This document shows, piece by piece, positions 1-8,469 of a DNA stretch of 64,000 nucleotides; position 1 is the first letter of the stretch; each line of letters begins with the position of its first letter. Location of the stretch: contig NZ_CP062229.1 of NCBI RefSeq assembly GCF_024707545.1, positions 5,933,501-5,997,500 on the forward strand, in the 5' to 3' direction. The notes beneath the pieces are model-generated. The model was not told the origin of the DNA and ran no database searches. It saw only the letters and a list, made by a program, of their open reading frames with translations. The stretch comes from Mesorhizobium onobrychidis (GTDB lineage: Bacteria; Pseudomonadota; Alphaproteobacteria; Rhizobiales; Rhizobiaceae). The translations under genes and the position numbers were made by a program.

Positions 1-1
1 C

Positions 2-595
2 AGCTTTCCGCAAACAATGGAGGCGCTTTCGGCCTATGACGCGGTGGTGCTCTCCGACATCGGCGCCAACACGCTGCTCCTGCATCCCGACACCTGGGTC
101 CACTCCAAGCCGACGCCGAACCGCCTGCGGCTGCTGCGCGATTATGTGCGCGATGGCGGCGGGCTTTTGATGTTCGGCGGCTACTATAGCTTCCAGGGCA
201 TCAATGGCGGCGCGCGCTACCGCAAGACGCCGGTCGAGGAGGTGCTGCCGGTGAACTGCCTCGCGTTCGATGACCGCGTCGAGGTGCCGGAAGGGTTTGC
301 GCCTGTCCTGAACGGCTCCTCGAACCATCCGATCCTGAAGGGTCTCGGTTCGGATTGGCCAATCCTGCTCGGCTTCAACGAGGTGACGCTGAAAGACGGG
401 GCGGAAGTACTGGCAACCGTGTCGTCGGATTATGGATCGCTGCCACTGCTCGTCACCGGCCACTATGGCAAGGGCCGCACTGTGGCCTGGACGTCCGATG
501 TCGGGCCGCATTGGCTGCCACCGGAGTTCATCGCCTGGAACGGATACAAAACCCTGTTTGAACAGATGCTGAGCTGGGCGACCGGTGAGAGCTGA
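2..595 (+). CDS. Glutamine amidotransferase-like protein, 3' part (5' end off the window)
   Basis: The reading frame is open to the left edge, so the true start lies upstream; about 197 residues are visible. The visible part runs from YDAVVLSDIGANT through GGGLLMFGGYYSFQG to a C-terminal GHYGKGRTVAWTSDVGPHW, the pattern of the class-I glutamine-amidotransferase-like proteins of the COG5426 type. These are uncharacterised and are often encoded with sugar-uptake genes. The nucleophile region is not clearly visible, so enzymatic activity is not claimed. The stop lies 3 bp before the PfkB kinase start, which implies one operon with the next two genes. A ThuA-like sugar-associated fold is an alternative. 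Confidence 0.7.
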   Translation, partial: SFPQTMEALSAYDAVVLSDIGANTLLLHPDTWVHSKPTPNRLRLLRDYVRDGGGLLMFGGYYSFQGINGGARYRKTPVEEVLPVNCLAFDDRVEVPEGFAPVLNGSSNHPILKGLGSDWPILLGFNEVTLKDGAEVLATVSSDYGSLPLLVTGHYGKGRTVAWTSDVGPHWLPPEFIAWNGYKTLFEQMLSWATGES

Positions 596-598
596 GCG

Positions 599-1507
599 AT
601 GCATGTCCATGTCGTAGGCAATGCCTGCATCGACACGACGTTTCGCGTCGGCCGCTTCCCTGCCACCGGCGAGACTTTGAACGCCAGCAGCTACGCCGAC
701 GGCCTCGGCGGCAAGGGAGCAAACCAGGCGGTTGCTGCCGCGCGCACGGGTGCTCCGGTGACGTTTTGGACGGCGCTCGGCAAGGACCGCGCAGGCACAT
801 GGATCAGGAGCCGCCTCGACAGGGAGTTGTCTGACCTCGAGGCGATTGAATTCGACCTGCCAAGCGACCGCTCGACCATCGTCATTGAGGCCGGCGGCGA
901 GAACTTCATCGTCAGCGGCGTCGCCTGCAGCGAGGCGTTCGATCCGATCGCGCAAACCGCACTTGCGCGCCGGATCGCGTTTGGCGACATCCTTGTCTGC
1001 CAAGGAAACCTGCGGGGCGCCGCGATAGATGCCTGCCTGCGGGCAGCACAGGAAAATGGCGCGCGCACCGTCCTGAACGTCAGCCCTATCGATGCGGCGG
1101 CTCTGCCTGATTTCGGTATGGCAGAGGTTTTGGTGGTGAATCAATCCGAGGCGAAAGCGCTGACCGGCCAAGACGATTTGGCAGCCGCAGCCGGCGCGCT
1201 GGCGGCCAAAGGCGCCGGGACAGTCGTGATCACACTTGGCGCTGAAGGTTGTCTCGTCCTTGGCCCTGACCCGGGGGGATCGCTTCGTTTGCCGGCGCCA
1301 CGCGTCGAGGCGCTCGACACAAGCGGCGCCGGCGATGTCTTTTGCGGCTGTCTGGCCGGCGGGCTTGCCAAGGGCGTGTCGGTTATCTCAGCGCTGAAAT
1401 TCGCGCTCGCGGCCGCGGCAATTGCGGTGACTCGCCCGGGCACATTGATATCCTGTCCTTCCGCGTCTGAAATGGCGGCGCTCATCGATGAAACGGAGCT
1501 CTCATGA
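599..1507 (+). CDS. PfkB/ribokinase-family carbohydrate kinase
   Basis: A 302-residue cytoplasmic kinase expected to phosphorylate a sugar or nucleoside with ATP. The N-terminal PfkB signature GLGGKGANQAVAAARTG lies near residues 35-51. The C-terminal signature DTSGAGDVF is at residues 240-248, with D246 as the expected catalytic base in the anion hole. Length and motif order match the ribokinase family, but the substrate cannot be read from the sequence. The start follows the upstream stop by 3 bp and the end overlaps the BtpA-like gene by 4 bp (ATGA), so translation is probably coupled. The context suggests a small sugar-catabolic operon rather than core ribose use. Confidence 0.88.
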   Translation: MHVHVVGNACIDTTFRVGRFPATGETLNASSYADGLGGKGANQAVAAARTGAPVTFWTALGKDRAGTWIRSRLDRELSDLEAIEFDLPSDRSTIVIEAGGENFIVSGVACSEAFDPIAQTALARRIAFGDILVCQGNLRGAAIDACLRAAQENGARTVLNVSPIDAAALPDFGMAEVLVVNQSEAKALTGQDDLAAAAGALAAKGAGTVVITLGAEGCLVLGPDPGGSLRLPAPRVEALDTSGAGDVFCGCLAGGLAKGVSVISALKFALAAAAIAVTRPGTLISCPSASEMAALIDETELS

Positions 1508-2334
1508 CCCAACTCGGCCAATCAGGCGGCGACGCGCTCGTAGAACTTTTCGGCCGCACCAAGGTGGTGATCGGTGTCGTTCATCTTGCGCCGCTTCCGG
1601 GCGCGCCGCGCTATGACGGCGAGGCGGTCGAGGCGATCTATCAGCGGGGTCTGGATGATGCGAGATCCTATCTCGATGGCGGATGCGACGGCGTGATCGT
1701 CGAGAATCATGGCGACATCCCTTTTGCCAAACCTGACGATATCGGACCGGAGACAGCGGCCTTTATGGCGGTCGTTTCCGACCGTATCCGTCGCGAACTC
1801 GGCAAGCCGGTCGGCATCAATGTGCTCGCTAACGCCGCGATCCCTGCCCTTGCGATCGCCAGTGCCGCTGGCGCGGGCTTTATCCGCGTCAATCAGTGGG
1901 CGAATGCCTATGTCGCTAACGAGGGTTTTGTCGAGGGGGAGTCGGGTCGCGCGGCACGCTACCGCGCCAGGCTGCGCGTCAACGGCATCCGCGTTTTCGC
2001 CGATGCTCATGTCAAGCACGGCGCGCACGCGATCGTTGCCGACCGCCCGGTGGAGGAACTGGTCAAGGATCTGGTTTTCTTCGACGCCGACGCCATCATT
2101 GCGACCGGTCAGCGCACCGGGCACGCTGCGGATCTGAGCTATATCAGCATGATCAAAGAGGCTGCCGGCCGACCGACGCTTGTCGGCAGCGGCGTGACGC
2201 CCGACAATGCCAACGATATCCTTGGCATCGTCGATGGGATCATCATCGCCAGTGCGCTGAAGCATGACGGCGTCTGGTGGAACCAGGTCGACCCCGCCCG
2301 AGTAAAAACGTTCATGGCCGGGCTGAGGCGATGA
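1504..2334 (+). CDS. BtpA/SgcQ-family TIM-barrel protein
   Basis: A 276-residue protein. The N-terminal VVIGVVHLAPLPGAPRY (about residues 20-36) and the later GSGVTPDN segment identify the BtpA family. Known members are cyanobacterial BtpA, linked to photosystem I stability, and enterobacterial SgcQ from a carbohydrate cluster. The fold is expected to be a phosphate-binding TIM barrel. In a heterotroph next to a PfkB kinase, a role in sugar-phosphate metabolism (aldolase- or epimerase-like) is more plausible than a photosystem role, but this is inference. It overlaps the kinase by 4 bp and is the last gene of the operon. About 600 bp without a recognisable gene follow. Confidence 0.82.
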   Translation: MTQLGQSGGDALVELFGRTKVVIGVVHLAPLPGAPRYDGEAVEAIYQRGLDDARSYLDGGCDGVIVENHGDIPFAKPDDIGPETAAFMAVVSDRIRRELGKPVGINVLANAAIPALAIASAAGAGFIRVNQWANAYVANEGFVEGESGRAARYRARLRVNGIRVFADAHVKHGAHAIVADRPVEELVKDLVFFDADAIIATGQRTGHAADLSYISMIKEAAGRPTLVGSGVTPDNANDILGIVDGIIIASALKHDGVWWNQVDPARVKTFMAGLRR

Positions 2335-2932
2335 TCGAGTCGCTTTGACAAACGATCATCGATTATGTCGCTTCGCGCCCCGGGGCTTACCTAAAGAAGG
2401 GCTGTCCTACAGAGCCCATCCGGCTGCTCCGAAGCTATGGGGCTTCGAATGGAGCCGACGACCGGTTCGCCGCAGAAATATGATGGCTGGTGGAATCGAG
2501 AACCGTCGACAAAGACGCGCGGACAGTTCGCCCGAGGGCAAACGATTCATCTGCGATGGCGCGAACGTCCGGCACCGCTCGGCAATAGTGCCATCTGTGA
2601 TTCCTTTGAGACATTTCGGTTTTCCGTCCTGATCGCTGGAGCCGCCACCGGTAAGAGAGATCGGCAATCAATGCCCGCAATTGTGCTGAGCGCAGTGAAG
2701 CGTTGGTCAGAATTGACTTTCTCGCGTCGCTGGTCGTTATTTAATTCAATGAAATCAACCACCTCAACAGCTATCCCGCGATTGACTCAGAACTGTTGCA
2801 AGCCACACTAGTGGCTCTGCACAGTGATTTTGACAGGTCGGGGCCGATCGGCAGCGACCGCCGGTGGTTTCTGTCAGTCGCCAATCTCGATGGCAAATCG
2901 CAAACCTTGGAGATTGGCCAAACACCCCTCCA
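2335..2932. other. Non-coding stretch, no gene recognised
   Basis: Both strands carry short open frames here (up to about 124 codons), but none resembles a family I know, none has a convincing ribosome binding site, and they overlap each other. A 9-bp inverted pair, GCCAATCTC at 2880-2888 and GAGATTGGC at 2910-2918, could form a hairpin. A related sequence with GGAGATTGGCGGC recurs near 3486-3502 in direct orientation. The stretch is best read as decayed DNA upstream of the inverted-repeat unit. Confidence 0.5.
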
Positions 2933-2997
2933 CTTCGTCATCCTAGGGCGGAGCAAGGAGCGAAGCGACGCGGCGCAGACCCTGGGATCCATTCCGT
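2933..2997 (+). repeat. Left arm of a 65-bp perfect inverted repeat
   Basis: This 65-bp block begins CTTCGTCATCCTAGGGCGGA and ends CCATTCCGT. By direct reading it is the exact reverse complement of 3392-3456. The two arms enclose about 394 bp holding a decayed GIY-YIG nuclease gene. The arm resembles short dispersed intergenic repeats I associate with Mesorhizobium, though I could not count genomic copies. No target-site duplication was identified. Confidence 0.85.
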
Positions 2998-3035
2998 TAC
3001 CTCGCGGCAGTGCTCCGGCGGACCAGAACCGAACG

Positions 3036-3320
3036 CTACCAACCGGTTCCGCGAAAAAGCTCGAACCACTCTGGGTTGGTCTTCTCGATCAGTTCGATCC
3101 TCCATTGGCGCGGCCAACGCTTCAGCGACGTCTCGCGCTGGATGGCGTCGCGAAATGTCGAATTGTTCCGCGTACCAGACCAGACGCTGCACGCCGTAGC
3201 GGCTGGTGAAGCGCGAGCCCTGGCCGGATTTGTGCTCCGGTAGGCGGCGGCCGAGATCGTTGGTGACGCCGAGATCGTGCCGCGCTTCCGGCTCGCGGTC
3301 ATATAGGCATAGCCGGTCAT
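3036..3320 (-). pseudogene. GIY-YIG (URI-type) nuclease pseudogene with two frameshifts
   Basis: Read in one frame the minus strand gives MTGYAYMTASRKRGTI. A second frame gives LGVTNDLGRRLPEHKSGQGS followed by FTSRYGVQRLVWYAEQFDI. The first frame then resumes with RDAIQRETSLKRWPRQWRI and NPEWFELF. Joined, these give a nearly complete single-domain GIY-YIG protein of about 95 residues. The family normally has a Tyr in GTIYLGVTNDL; here four bases appear to be missing after GGCACGATCT, removing that catalytic Tyr and shifting the frame. A second shift lies near 3151. The gene sits between 65-bp inverted repeats. It cannot make a functional product as written. Confidence 0.82.
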
Positions 3321-3391
3321 GGTGGAAGGGTAGCTGGCGCCGTCGCGGATGCAAGCGCCGTTCTGGGCCGCTGCATTCTTCTGCTGATGTC

Positions 3392-3456
3392 ACGGAATGG
3401 ATCCCAGGGTCTGCGCCGCGTCGCTTCGCTCCTTGCTCCGCCCTAGGATGACGAAG
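3392..3456 (-). repeat. Right arm of the 65-bp perfect inverted repeat
   Basis: This is the exact reverse complement of 2933-2997 over all 65 bases that I could align by eye, ending GGATGACGAAG. It lies 71 bp upstream of the first codon of the GIY-YIG pseudogene, which reads leftwards. Between this arm and the epimerase stop (3457-3734) I see no gene, only short overlapping open frames. Confidence 0.85.
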
Positions 3457-3734
3457 GCGCAGGGGCTTACGGCTAATCGCAAATGTTGGAGATTGGCGGC
3501 TGGAGGCCGGCCGGCAACGTCCGTCGACAATCCCTTTCAGGCTCAGTCCGAGAACCAAATCCTCTGTGCAGGGGAACTAGCCGATAGAGCGACTGCTTGC
3601 GACAGTTCCCAAAAAATTCAACCGATACTGTTGATGCCACTGTATTAATTGCGAAATTTAAGCAGAGACTGCGGATCGAGGCCCTGGGACCGTAAATGAA
3701 GAAAGGTGCCGGAACGACGACCCGCAGGCCGCAG

Positions 3735-4724
3735 TCACGTTGTCGGCGATCTCTTAGCCCATTCGGACCGGTACCAGTCGACAAATCTCTTCAGCCCATC
3801 TTCAATTGAAACACTCGGCTTGAAGCCGAAATCGCGCTCCAGCGCAGTCATGTCGGCATAGGTCCGCTCGACGTCGCTGCTCTGCATCGGCTCGCTGTGG
3901 CGGATCGCCTTTACACCTAGCAGTCTTTCCAGATTGTCGATGAAATCGCCCAGCCGCACCGGCCGGTTGTTGCCGACATTGTAGAGCCTGCTCGGCGGAA
4001 CTTCAGCCGATGGCGGCTTGTCGAGCACGGCAACGACCGCCCTCACCACATCGTCAACATAAGTGAAATCCCGCCACATCTCGCCATTGTTGAACACCCG
4101 GATCGGCTTGCCTTCGAGCATCGCCTTGGTGAATATCCAATAGGCCATGTCGGGCCGGCCCCAGGGGCCGTAGACGGTGAAAAACCGCAAGCCGGTCTGC
4201 GGCACCCCGAAGAGATGGGCGTAGGTATGGCTCATCAATTCATCTGACTTCTTGGTGGCGGCGTAGAGAGAGACGGGCCTGTCGACCTGATCGGCCTCGC
4301 TGAACGGAACCTTGCGGTTGCCGCCATAGACCGAACTCGACGAGGCATAGACCAGATGCTTGAATGCGGGCTGCGCGCGACAGAATTCGAGCATCTCGAG
4401 ATGGCCGACAACATTGGAACGGACATAGAGCCTCGGATTGTCGAGTGAATGGCGCACGCCCGCCTGAGCGGCGAGATGGACAATCCTGGTTATGCCTTGC
4501 CCGGCCAAAGCGTCGGCAAGAGCGCCCTGTTCGGCGATGTCGATCTGGTGAAATGAAAAATCCTTGTGAGGCTGCAAGCGGGCGAGACGCCCATTTTTAA
4601 GCGCCAGGTCGTAATAGTCGTTCATATTGTCGACGCCGACGACCGCTTCACCCCTGCTCAGGAGATGACGGCAAACATGGCTGCCGATGAACCCCGCGGC
4701 TCCGGTGACAAGTACGGGCAACAA
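3735..4724 (-). CDS. NAD-dependent sugar-nucleotide epimerase, UDP-glucuronate 4-epimerase type
   Basis: A 329-residue cytoplasmic short-chain dehydrogenase/reductase of the extended type. The NAD-binding GxxGxxG is GAAGFIG at residues 8-14, and the catalytic pair is Y154 and K158 in YAATK. The segment FTKAMLEGKPIRVFNNGEMW followed by RDFTYVDD is characteristic of UDP-glucuronate 4-epimerases (the rhizobial LpsL type), which supply UDP-galacturonate for lipopolysaccharide. Other epimerases of the family remain possible. It lies downstream of smc on the same strand with a 169-bp gap, so co-transcription is uncertain. Nothing around it forms a polysaccharide cluster. Confidence 0.85.
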   Translation of the reverse strand: MLPVLVTGAAGFIGSHVCRHLLSRGEAVVGVDNMNDYYDLALKNGRLARLQPHKDFSFHQIDIAEQGALADALAGQGITRIVHLAAQAGVRHSLDNPRLYVRSNVVGHLEMLEFCRAQPAFKHLVYASSSSVYGGNRKVPFSEADQVDRPVSLYAATKKSDELMSHTYAHLFGVPQTGLRFFTVYGPWGRPDMAYWIFTKAMLEGKPIRVFNNGEMWRDFTYVDDVVRAVVAVLDKPPSAEVPPSRLYNVGNNRPVRLGDFIDNLERLLGVKAIRHSEPMQSSDVERTYADMTALERDFGFKPSVSIEDGLKRFVDWYRSEWAKRSPTT

Positions 4725-4893
4725 GGTTCTCCATGCATTGCTGGCACATGACCGCGAAATCGAGATCGACTTCGGAAAGGATCATGCACAATATCAAAAC
4801 GCTACATCCGAATGAACGGAACCGACCTAGTCCAATTCGTGCTATAGCCGAAAGCCCCAACAGGCGCTACCGACAAGCCTTACTGTCGACGCT

Positions 4894-7800
4894 TCAGCTC
4901 GCCTCGCGCAGGGCCTCGGCCGCCTGCAGGTCGACCGACACGAGCTGGCTCACGCCCTGCTCGGCCATGGTGACCCCGAACAGCCGGTTCATGCGCGCCA
5001 TGGTGATCGGGTTGTGCGTGATGATGACGAAGCGCGTCTCGGTGGTGGCGGCCATTTCGTCCATCAGATTGCAGAAACGCTCGACATTGTGATCGTCGAG
5101 CGGTGCGTCGACTTCGTCAAGCACGCAGATCGGCGCGGGATTGGTCAGGAACACGGCGAAGATCAGCGACATCGCCGTCAACGCCTGCTCGCCGCCGGAA
5201 AGCAGCGTCATCGTCTGCGGCTTCTTGCCGGGCGGTCGCGCAAGGATTTCGAGGCCGGCCTCGAGCGGATCGTCGGATTCGATCAGTTGCAGTTCCGCCG
5301 TGCCGCCACCGAACAGATGCGAAAACAGCCGCTGGAAATGGCCATTGACCACGTCGAAGGCAGCCAGAAGCCGTTCGCGGCCTTCGCGGTTCAGGCTTTG
5401 GATTGCCTGCCGCAGCTTGCGGATCGCCTCGATGATATCCTCGCGTTCGGAAACGATCCTCTCCAGCCGGTCGGACAGTTCCTTCTGTTCTTCCTCGGCG
5501 CGGAGATTGACGGCGCCCAGCCGCTCGCGCTCGATCTTCAGCCGGTCGAGCTGACGCTCGATCTCAGTCATCTCCGGCATCGGGCTGTCGGCCTCCAGGC
5601 CGGTGTGGCGGATGACCAGATGCGGCGGCGTGTTCAGCGTTTCCTGGACGCGCGCCTCGACCTCCAGCCGTCTTTCGTCGGCAGCGGTCAGCCGCTCTTC
5701 GGCGCGGACGCGGGTTTCGCGCGCTTCGGCCAGCGACTGGATCGCTGATGTCGCGGCCTTGTCCAGTTCGGACTGCTTGTTCTCCGCTTCCTGCAAGCGG
5801 TCGCCCGCCGCCTGGCGCAGGCTTTCGGCCTCGGCAAGCTGCGACAGCAAAGCGCGCCGCTTGGCGTCGATCTCGTCGGGTGCGTCGGCCAGTCTTTCAC
5901 GTTCGGCCTCGGCCTCGGCCTTGCGTTCGCCGAGCGCTGCGATCTGCGTCGAGGCGTTTTCGGCGCGCTCCAGCCAGTTGCGGCGTTCCGTGCCGATGGC
6001 GTCGAGGCGGCGCGTTCGCGCCTCGGCTTCCCGCCTCAAGCCTTCATGGACGGCGCGGGCATCGGCAAGGGTGGCGCGGTCGCGAGCAACGTTGGCGGCC
6101 GACTGTTCGAGCTGCAACTGCAGATCGCCGAGATCGGGAGCGCTTTGCAGCAGCATCTCCGCCTCGACGAACGCCGCAGCCGTCTCTTCATGGCTGTCGA
6201 CGATGCGCGCGCGGGCTTCGTCAAGTGCGGCGCGTCGGCTCGACAGCTCGCCGCCGGCCTTCTCCGCCTCGGCCAGCGCGTTGCGGGCGGCGTCCAACCC
6301 ATGCTGGGCATCACGCCCGGCCTGGCGGGCGTTGCGCTCGGCCTCGCTCGCCCGGGCAAGCGCCTGCTCGGCATGGGCAAGAGCCTCTTCGGCCTGGCGC
6401 AGGATGCGGGTCGCGTGGACCGCCTCGGCATCGAGCTCGGCCAGCCGGTTTTTCTGCGCCAGCCGCTGCGCGGCCGCGGTCGGCGCGTCGGCGCTGGCGG
6501 TGAACCCGTCCCAACGCCACAGCGCCCCTTCGCGGCTGACCAGCCGCTGCCCGGGCGCAAGCAGCGCCTGCAGCCGCTTTCCGTCGCCCGCCTCGATGAT
6601 GCCGATCTGCGCCAAGCGGCGGGCCAGTTGCGCCGGCGCGCGGACCACACTGGCAAGGCTCTTGATGCCTTCGGGCAAAGCGGCGTCGCCGGGCTGAATC
6701 TCGCTTTGGCCCCAATGCACCGGCGCGCTGCCGTCGAGCGGCACGTCGAGATCCTCGCCAAGGGCTGCTCCCAGCGCCGTCTCATAGCCTCGTTCGACGC
6801 TGATCTGCTCCAGGACGGAGGGGAAGAGGTCGCCGCTCGCGGCATTCAGGATCTTGGCCAGCGTGCGGGCCTCGGTTTCGATCCGCGCCAGCTCGGCCTT
6901 TGCATCCTGAACCGGCGGGCGGGCGGCACTTTCCGCCGTGCGCGCCTCGGCGACTGCCTGTTCGGCGGCGATCGCCGCGGCTTCGGTCTCCTCGAGCAGC
7001 GCCACGGCCTGTTCGACCAGAAGCTGCTTCTCGGCGGGATCGGGCAGGCCGGCGACCCTGGAGGCGATGTCGGACAACTCCCGGTCGACATCGGCGAGCT
7101 GGCGGGCGAAACGGTCGCGGCGCTCAGCGGTGTCGCGCAGCGTTCGTTCGATCTGGTTGCGGGAGGCGGCGGCCTCCGCCCGTTCGGCGGTCAGCCTGGC
7201 GAGTTTGGCTTCACTGGCGGCAAGCGTCGACGCCGCCTGTTCGACCGCCGCGCGGGTGCTGGCCTCGCGCTCGGCGGCGCCGGCGTTCTCGGTGTTGAGC
7301 GCGGCTTCTTCGGCGGCGAGGCGTTCAAGAATATCCGCATTGTCGCGGACCATCCGCTCCTCGCGAACGATGTCACCGTCGAGCTGCTGGAGCCGGCGGT
7401 CGAGTTCCAGTTGGCGGGCGCGGATGCGGCCCGCTTCTTCCTCGATCTGCGTCTTGGCGATCGACAGGCGCTGGAAGGCGGCAGCGGCGGCGGCTTCCGC
7501 GTCGCGCAGCTCCGGCAACCGGTGGGCGCCGATCCCTTGCTCCCTGGCGGCAGCCATCTGGGCGGCGGCGCGATCGCCGACAAGTGCCGTGGCAATCGCC
7601 AGCGCCGAGCGCGCCTCGCCTTCCTGTGTTTTGGCCAGCGTCCAGCGCAGATGCAGCAGCGTCGCTTCAGCCTTGCGGATATCGGCCGACAGGTTCTTGA
7701 AGCGCGAGGCCTGGCGGGCCTGGCGCTTCAGGCTTTCGATCTGGCTTTCCAGCTCGCCGACGACATCGTCCAGCCGTTCCAGATTTTGTTCGGCCGCCCT

Positions 7801-8352
7801 CAGACGCAGTTCGGCCTCGTGGCGGCGTGTGTGCAGGCCCGAAATTCCGGCCGCCTCTTCCAGCAGGGCGCGGCGCGCCTGCGGCTTGGCCTGGATCAGC
7901 TCGCCGATGCGGCCCTGCCCGACCATCGAGGGCGAACGCGCGCCGGTCGATTGGTCGGCGAAAAGCAGCTGCACGTCCTTGGCGCGGGCTTCCTTGCCGT
8001 TGATGCGGTAGAGCGAACCCGCCTCGCGCTCGATGCGGCGCGAAACCTGCAGTTCGTCCGCGTCGTTGAAGGCCGAGGGCGCGCTACGGTCGCTGTTGTC
8101 GAGGAAAAGCGTGACTTCGGCGGTGTTGCGGGCCGGACGCGTTCCAGAACCGGAAAAGATGACGTCGTCCATGCCGGACGCGCGCATGTTCTTGTACGAG
8201 CTTTCGCCCATCACCCAGCGCAGCGCCTCGACAAGGTTAGACTTGCCGCAGCCGTTCGGCCCGACGATGCCGGTCAGGCCGCGTTCGATGACGAACTCAC
8301 CGGGTTCGACGAAGGACTTGAAACCGAGCAGGCGAAGGCGCGAAAACTTCAT
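4894..8352 (-). CDS. smc: Chromosome segregation ATPase SMC
   Basis: A 1152-residue SMC protein when started at the ATG ending at 8352 (MKFSRLRLLGFKSF); the frame extends further upstream, but the conserved N-terminus begins here. The Walker A loop GPNGCGKSN is at residues 31-39. Two long Ala/Glu/Arg-rich coiled-coil arms follow with a central hinge. The C-terminal head has the signature LLSGGEQAL and Walker B region PICVLDEVDAPLDDHN. SMC dimers with ScpA/ScpB organise and segregate the chromosome. A long opposite-strand open frame is a composition shadow. It follows the DsbA-like gene, with a terminator-like hairpin between them. Confidence 0.97.
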   Translation of the reverse strand: MKFSRLRLLGFKSFVEPGEFVIERGLTGIVGPNGCGKSNLVEALRWVMGESSYKNMRASGMDDVIFSGSGTRPARNTAEVTLFLDNSDRSAPSAFNDADELQVSRRIEREAGSLYRINGKEARAKDVQLLFADQSTGARSPSMVGQGRIGELIQAKPQARRALLEEAAGISGLHTRRHEAELRLRAAEQNLERLDDVVGELESQIESLKRQARQASRFKNLSADIRKAEATLLHLRWTLAKTQEGEARSALAIATALVGDRAAAQMAAAREQGIGAHRLPELRDAEAAAAAAFQRLSIAKTQIEEEAGRIRARQLELDRRLQQLDGDIVREERMVRDNADILERLAAEEAALNTENAGAAEREASTRAAVEQAASTLAASEAKLARLTAERAEAAASRNQIERTLRDTAERRDRFARQLADVDRELSDIASRVAGLPDPAEKQLLVEQAVALLEETEAAAIAAEQAVAEARTAESAARPPVQDAKAELARIETEARTLAKILNAASGDLFPSVLEQISVERGYETALGAALGEDLDVPLDGSAPVHWGQSEIQPGDAALPEGIKSLASVVRAPAQLARRLAQIGIIEAGDGKRLQALLAPGQRLVSREGALWRWDGFTASADAPTAAAQRLAQKNRLAELDAEAVHATRILRQAEEALAHAEQALARASEAERNARQAGRDAQHGLDAARNALAEAEKAGGELSSRRAALDEARARIVDSHEETAAAFVEAEMLLQSAPDLGDLQLQLEQSAANVARDRATLADARAVHEGLRREAEARTRRLDAIGTERRNWLERAENASTQIAALGERKAEAEAERERLADAPDEIDAKRRALLSQLAEAESLRQAAGDRLQEAENKQSELDKAATSAIQSLAEARETRVRAEERLTAADERRLEVEARVQETLNTPPHLVIRHTGLEADSPMPEMTEIERQLDRLKIERERLGAVNLRAEEEQKELSDRLERIVSEREDIIEAIRKLRQAIQSLNREGRERLLAAFDVVNGHFQRLFSHLFGGGTAELQLIESDDPLEAGLEILARPPGKKPQTMTLLSGGEQALTAMSLIFAVFLTNPAPICVLDEVDAPLDDHNVERFCNLMDEMAATTETRFVIITHNPITMARMNRLFGVTMAEQGVSQLVSVDLQAAEALREAS

Positions 8353-8368
8353 TCGCGCCGCCCCATAA

Positions 8369-8413
8369 GCGGGTTCCGCAAAAGTGTTCCGCGGTGTTGC
8401 GAACAGAACCCGC
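8369..8413. repeat. Imperfect palindromic intergenic element upstream of smc
   Basis: GCGGGTTC at 8369-8376 and GAACCCGC at 8406-8413 form an 8-bp inverted pair around GTTCCGCAAAAGTGTTCCGC. The sequence resembles the short palindromic repeats scattered between rhizobial genes. It lies 17 bp upstream of the chosen smc start and could affect smc translation through RNA structure; that is inference. Confidence 0.5.
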
Positions 8414-8423
8414 GGCACAACAA

Positions 8424-8458
8424 AAAGTCGCGCACGCCGAAGCGCAGCCGCTTCGGCG
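8424..8458 (-). terminator. Hairpin with downstream T-run after the DsbA-like gene
   Basis: Read on the minus strand, a perfect 10-bp stem CGCCGAAGCG / CGCTTCGGCG with a 4-base loop (8435-8458) begins 12 bp after the DsbA-like stop. A run of five T follows about 8 bases after the stem. The shape resembles an intrinsic terminator, although the T-run is not adjacent. It would separate the dsbA-like transcript from smc. Confidence 0.5.
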
Positions 8459-8469
8459 CTGCCGAAACG

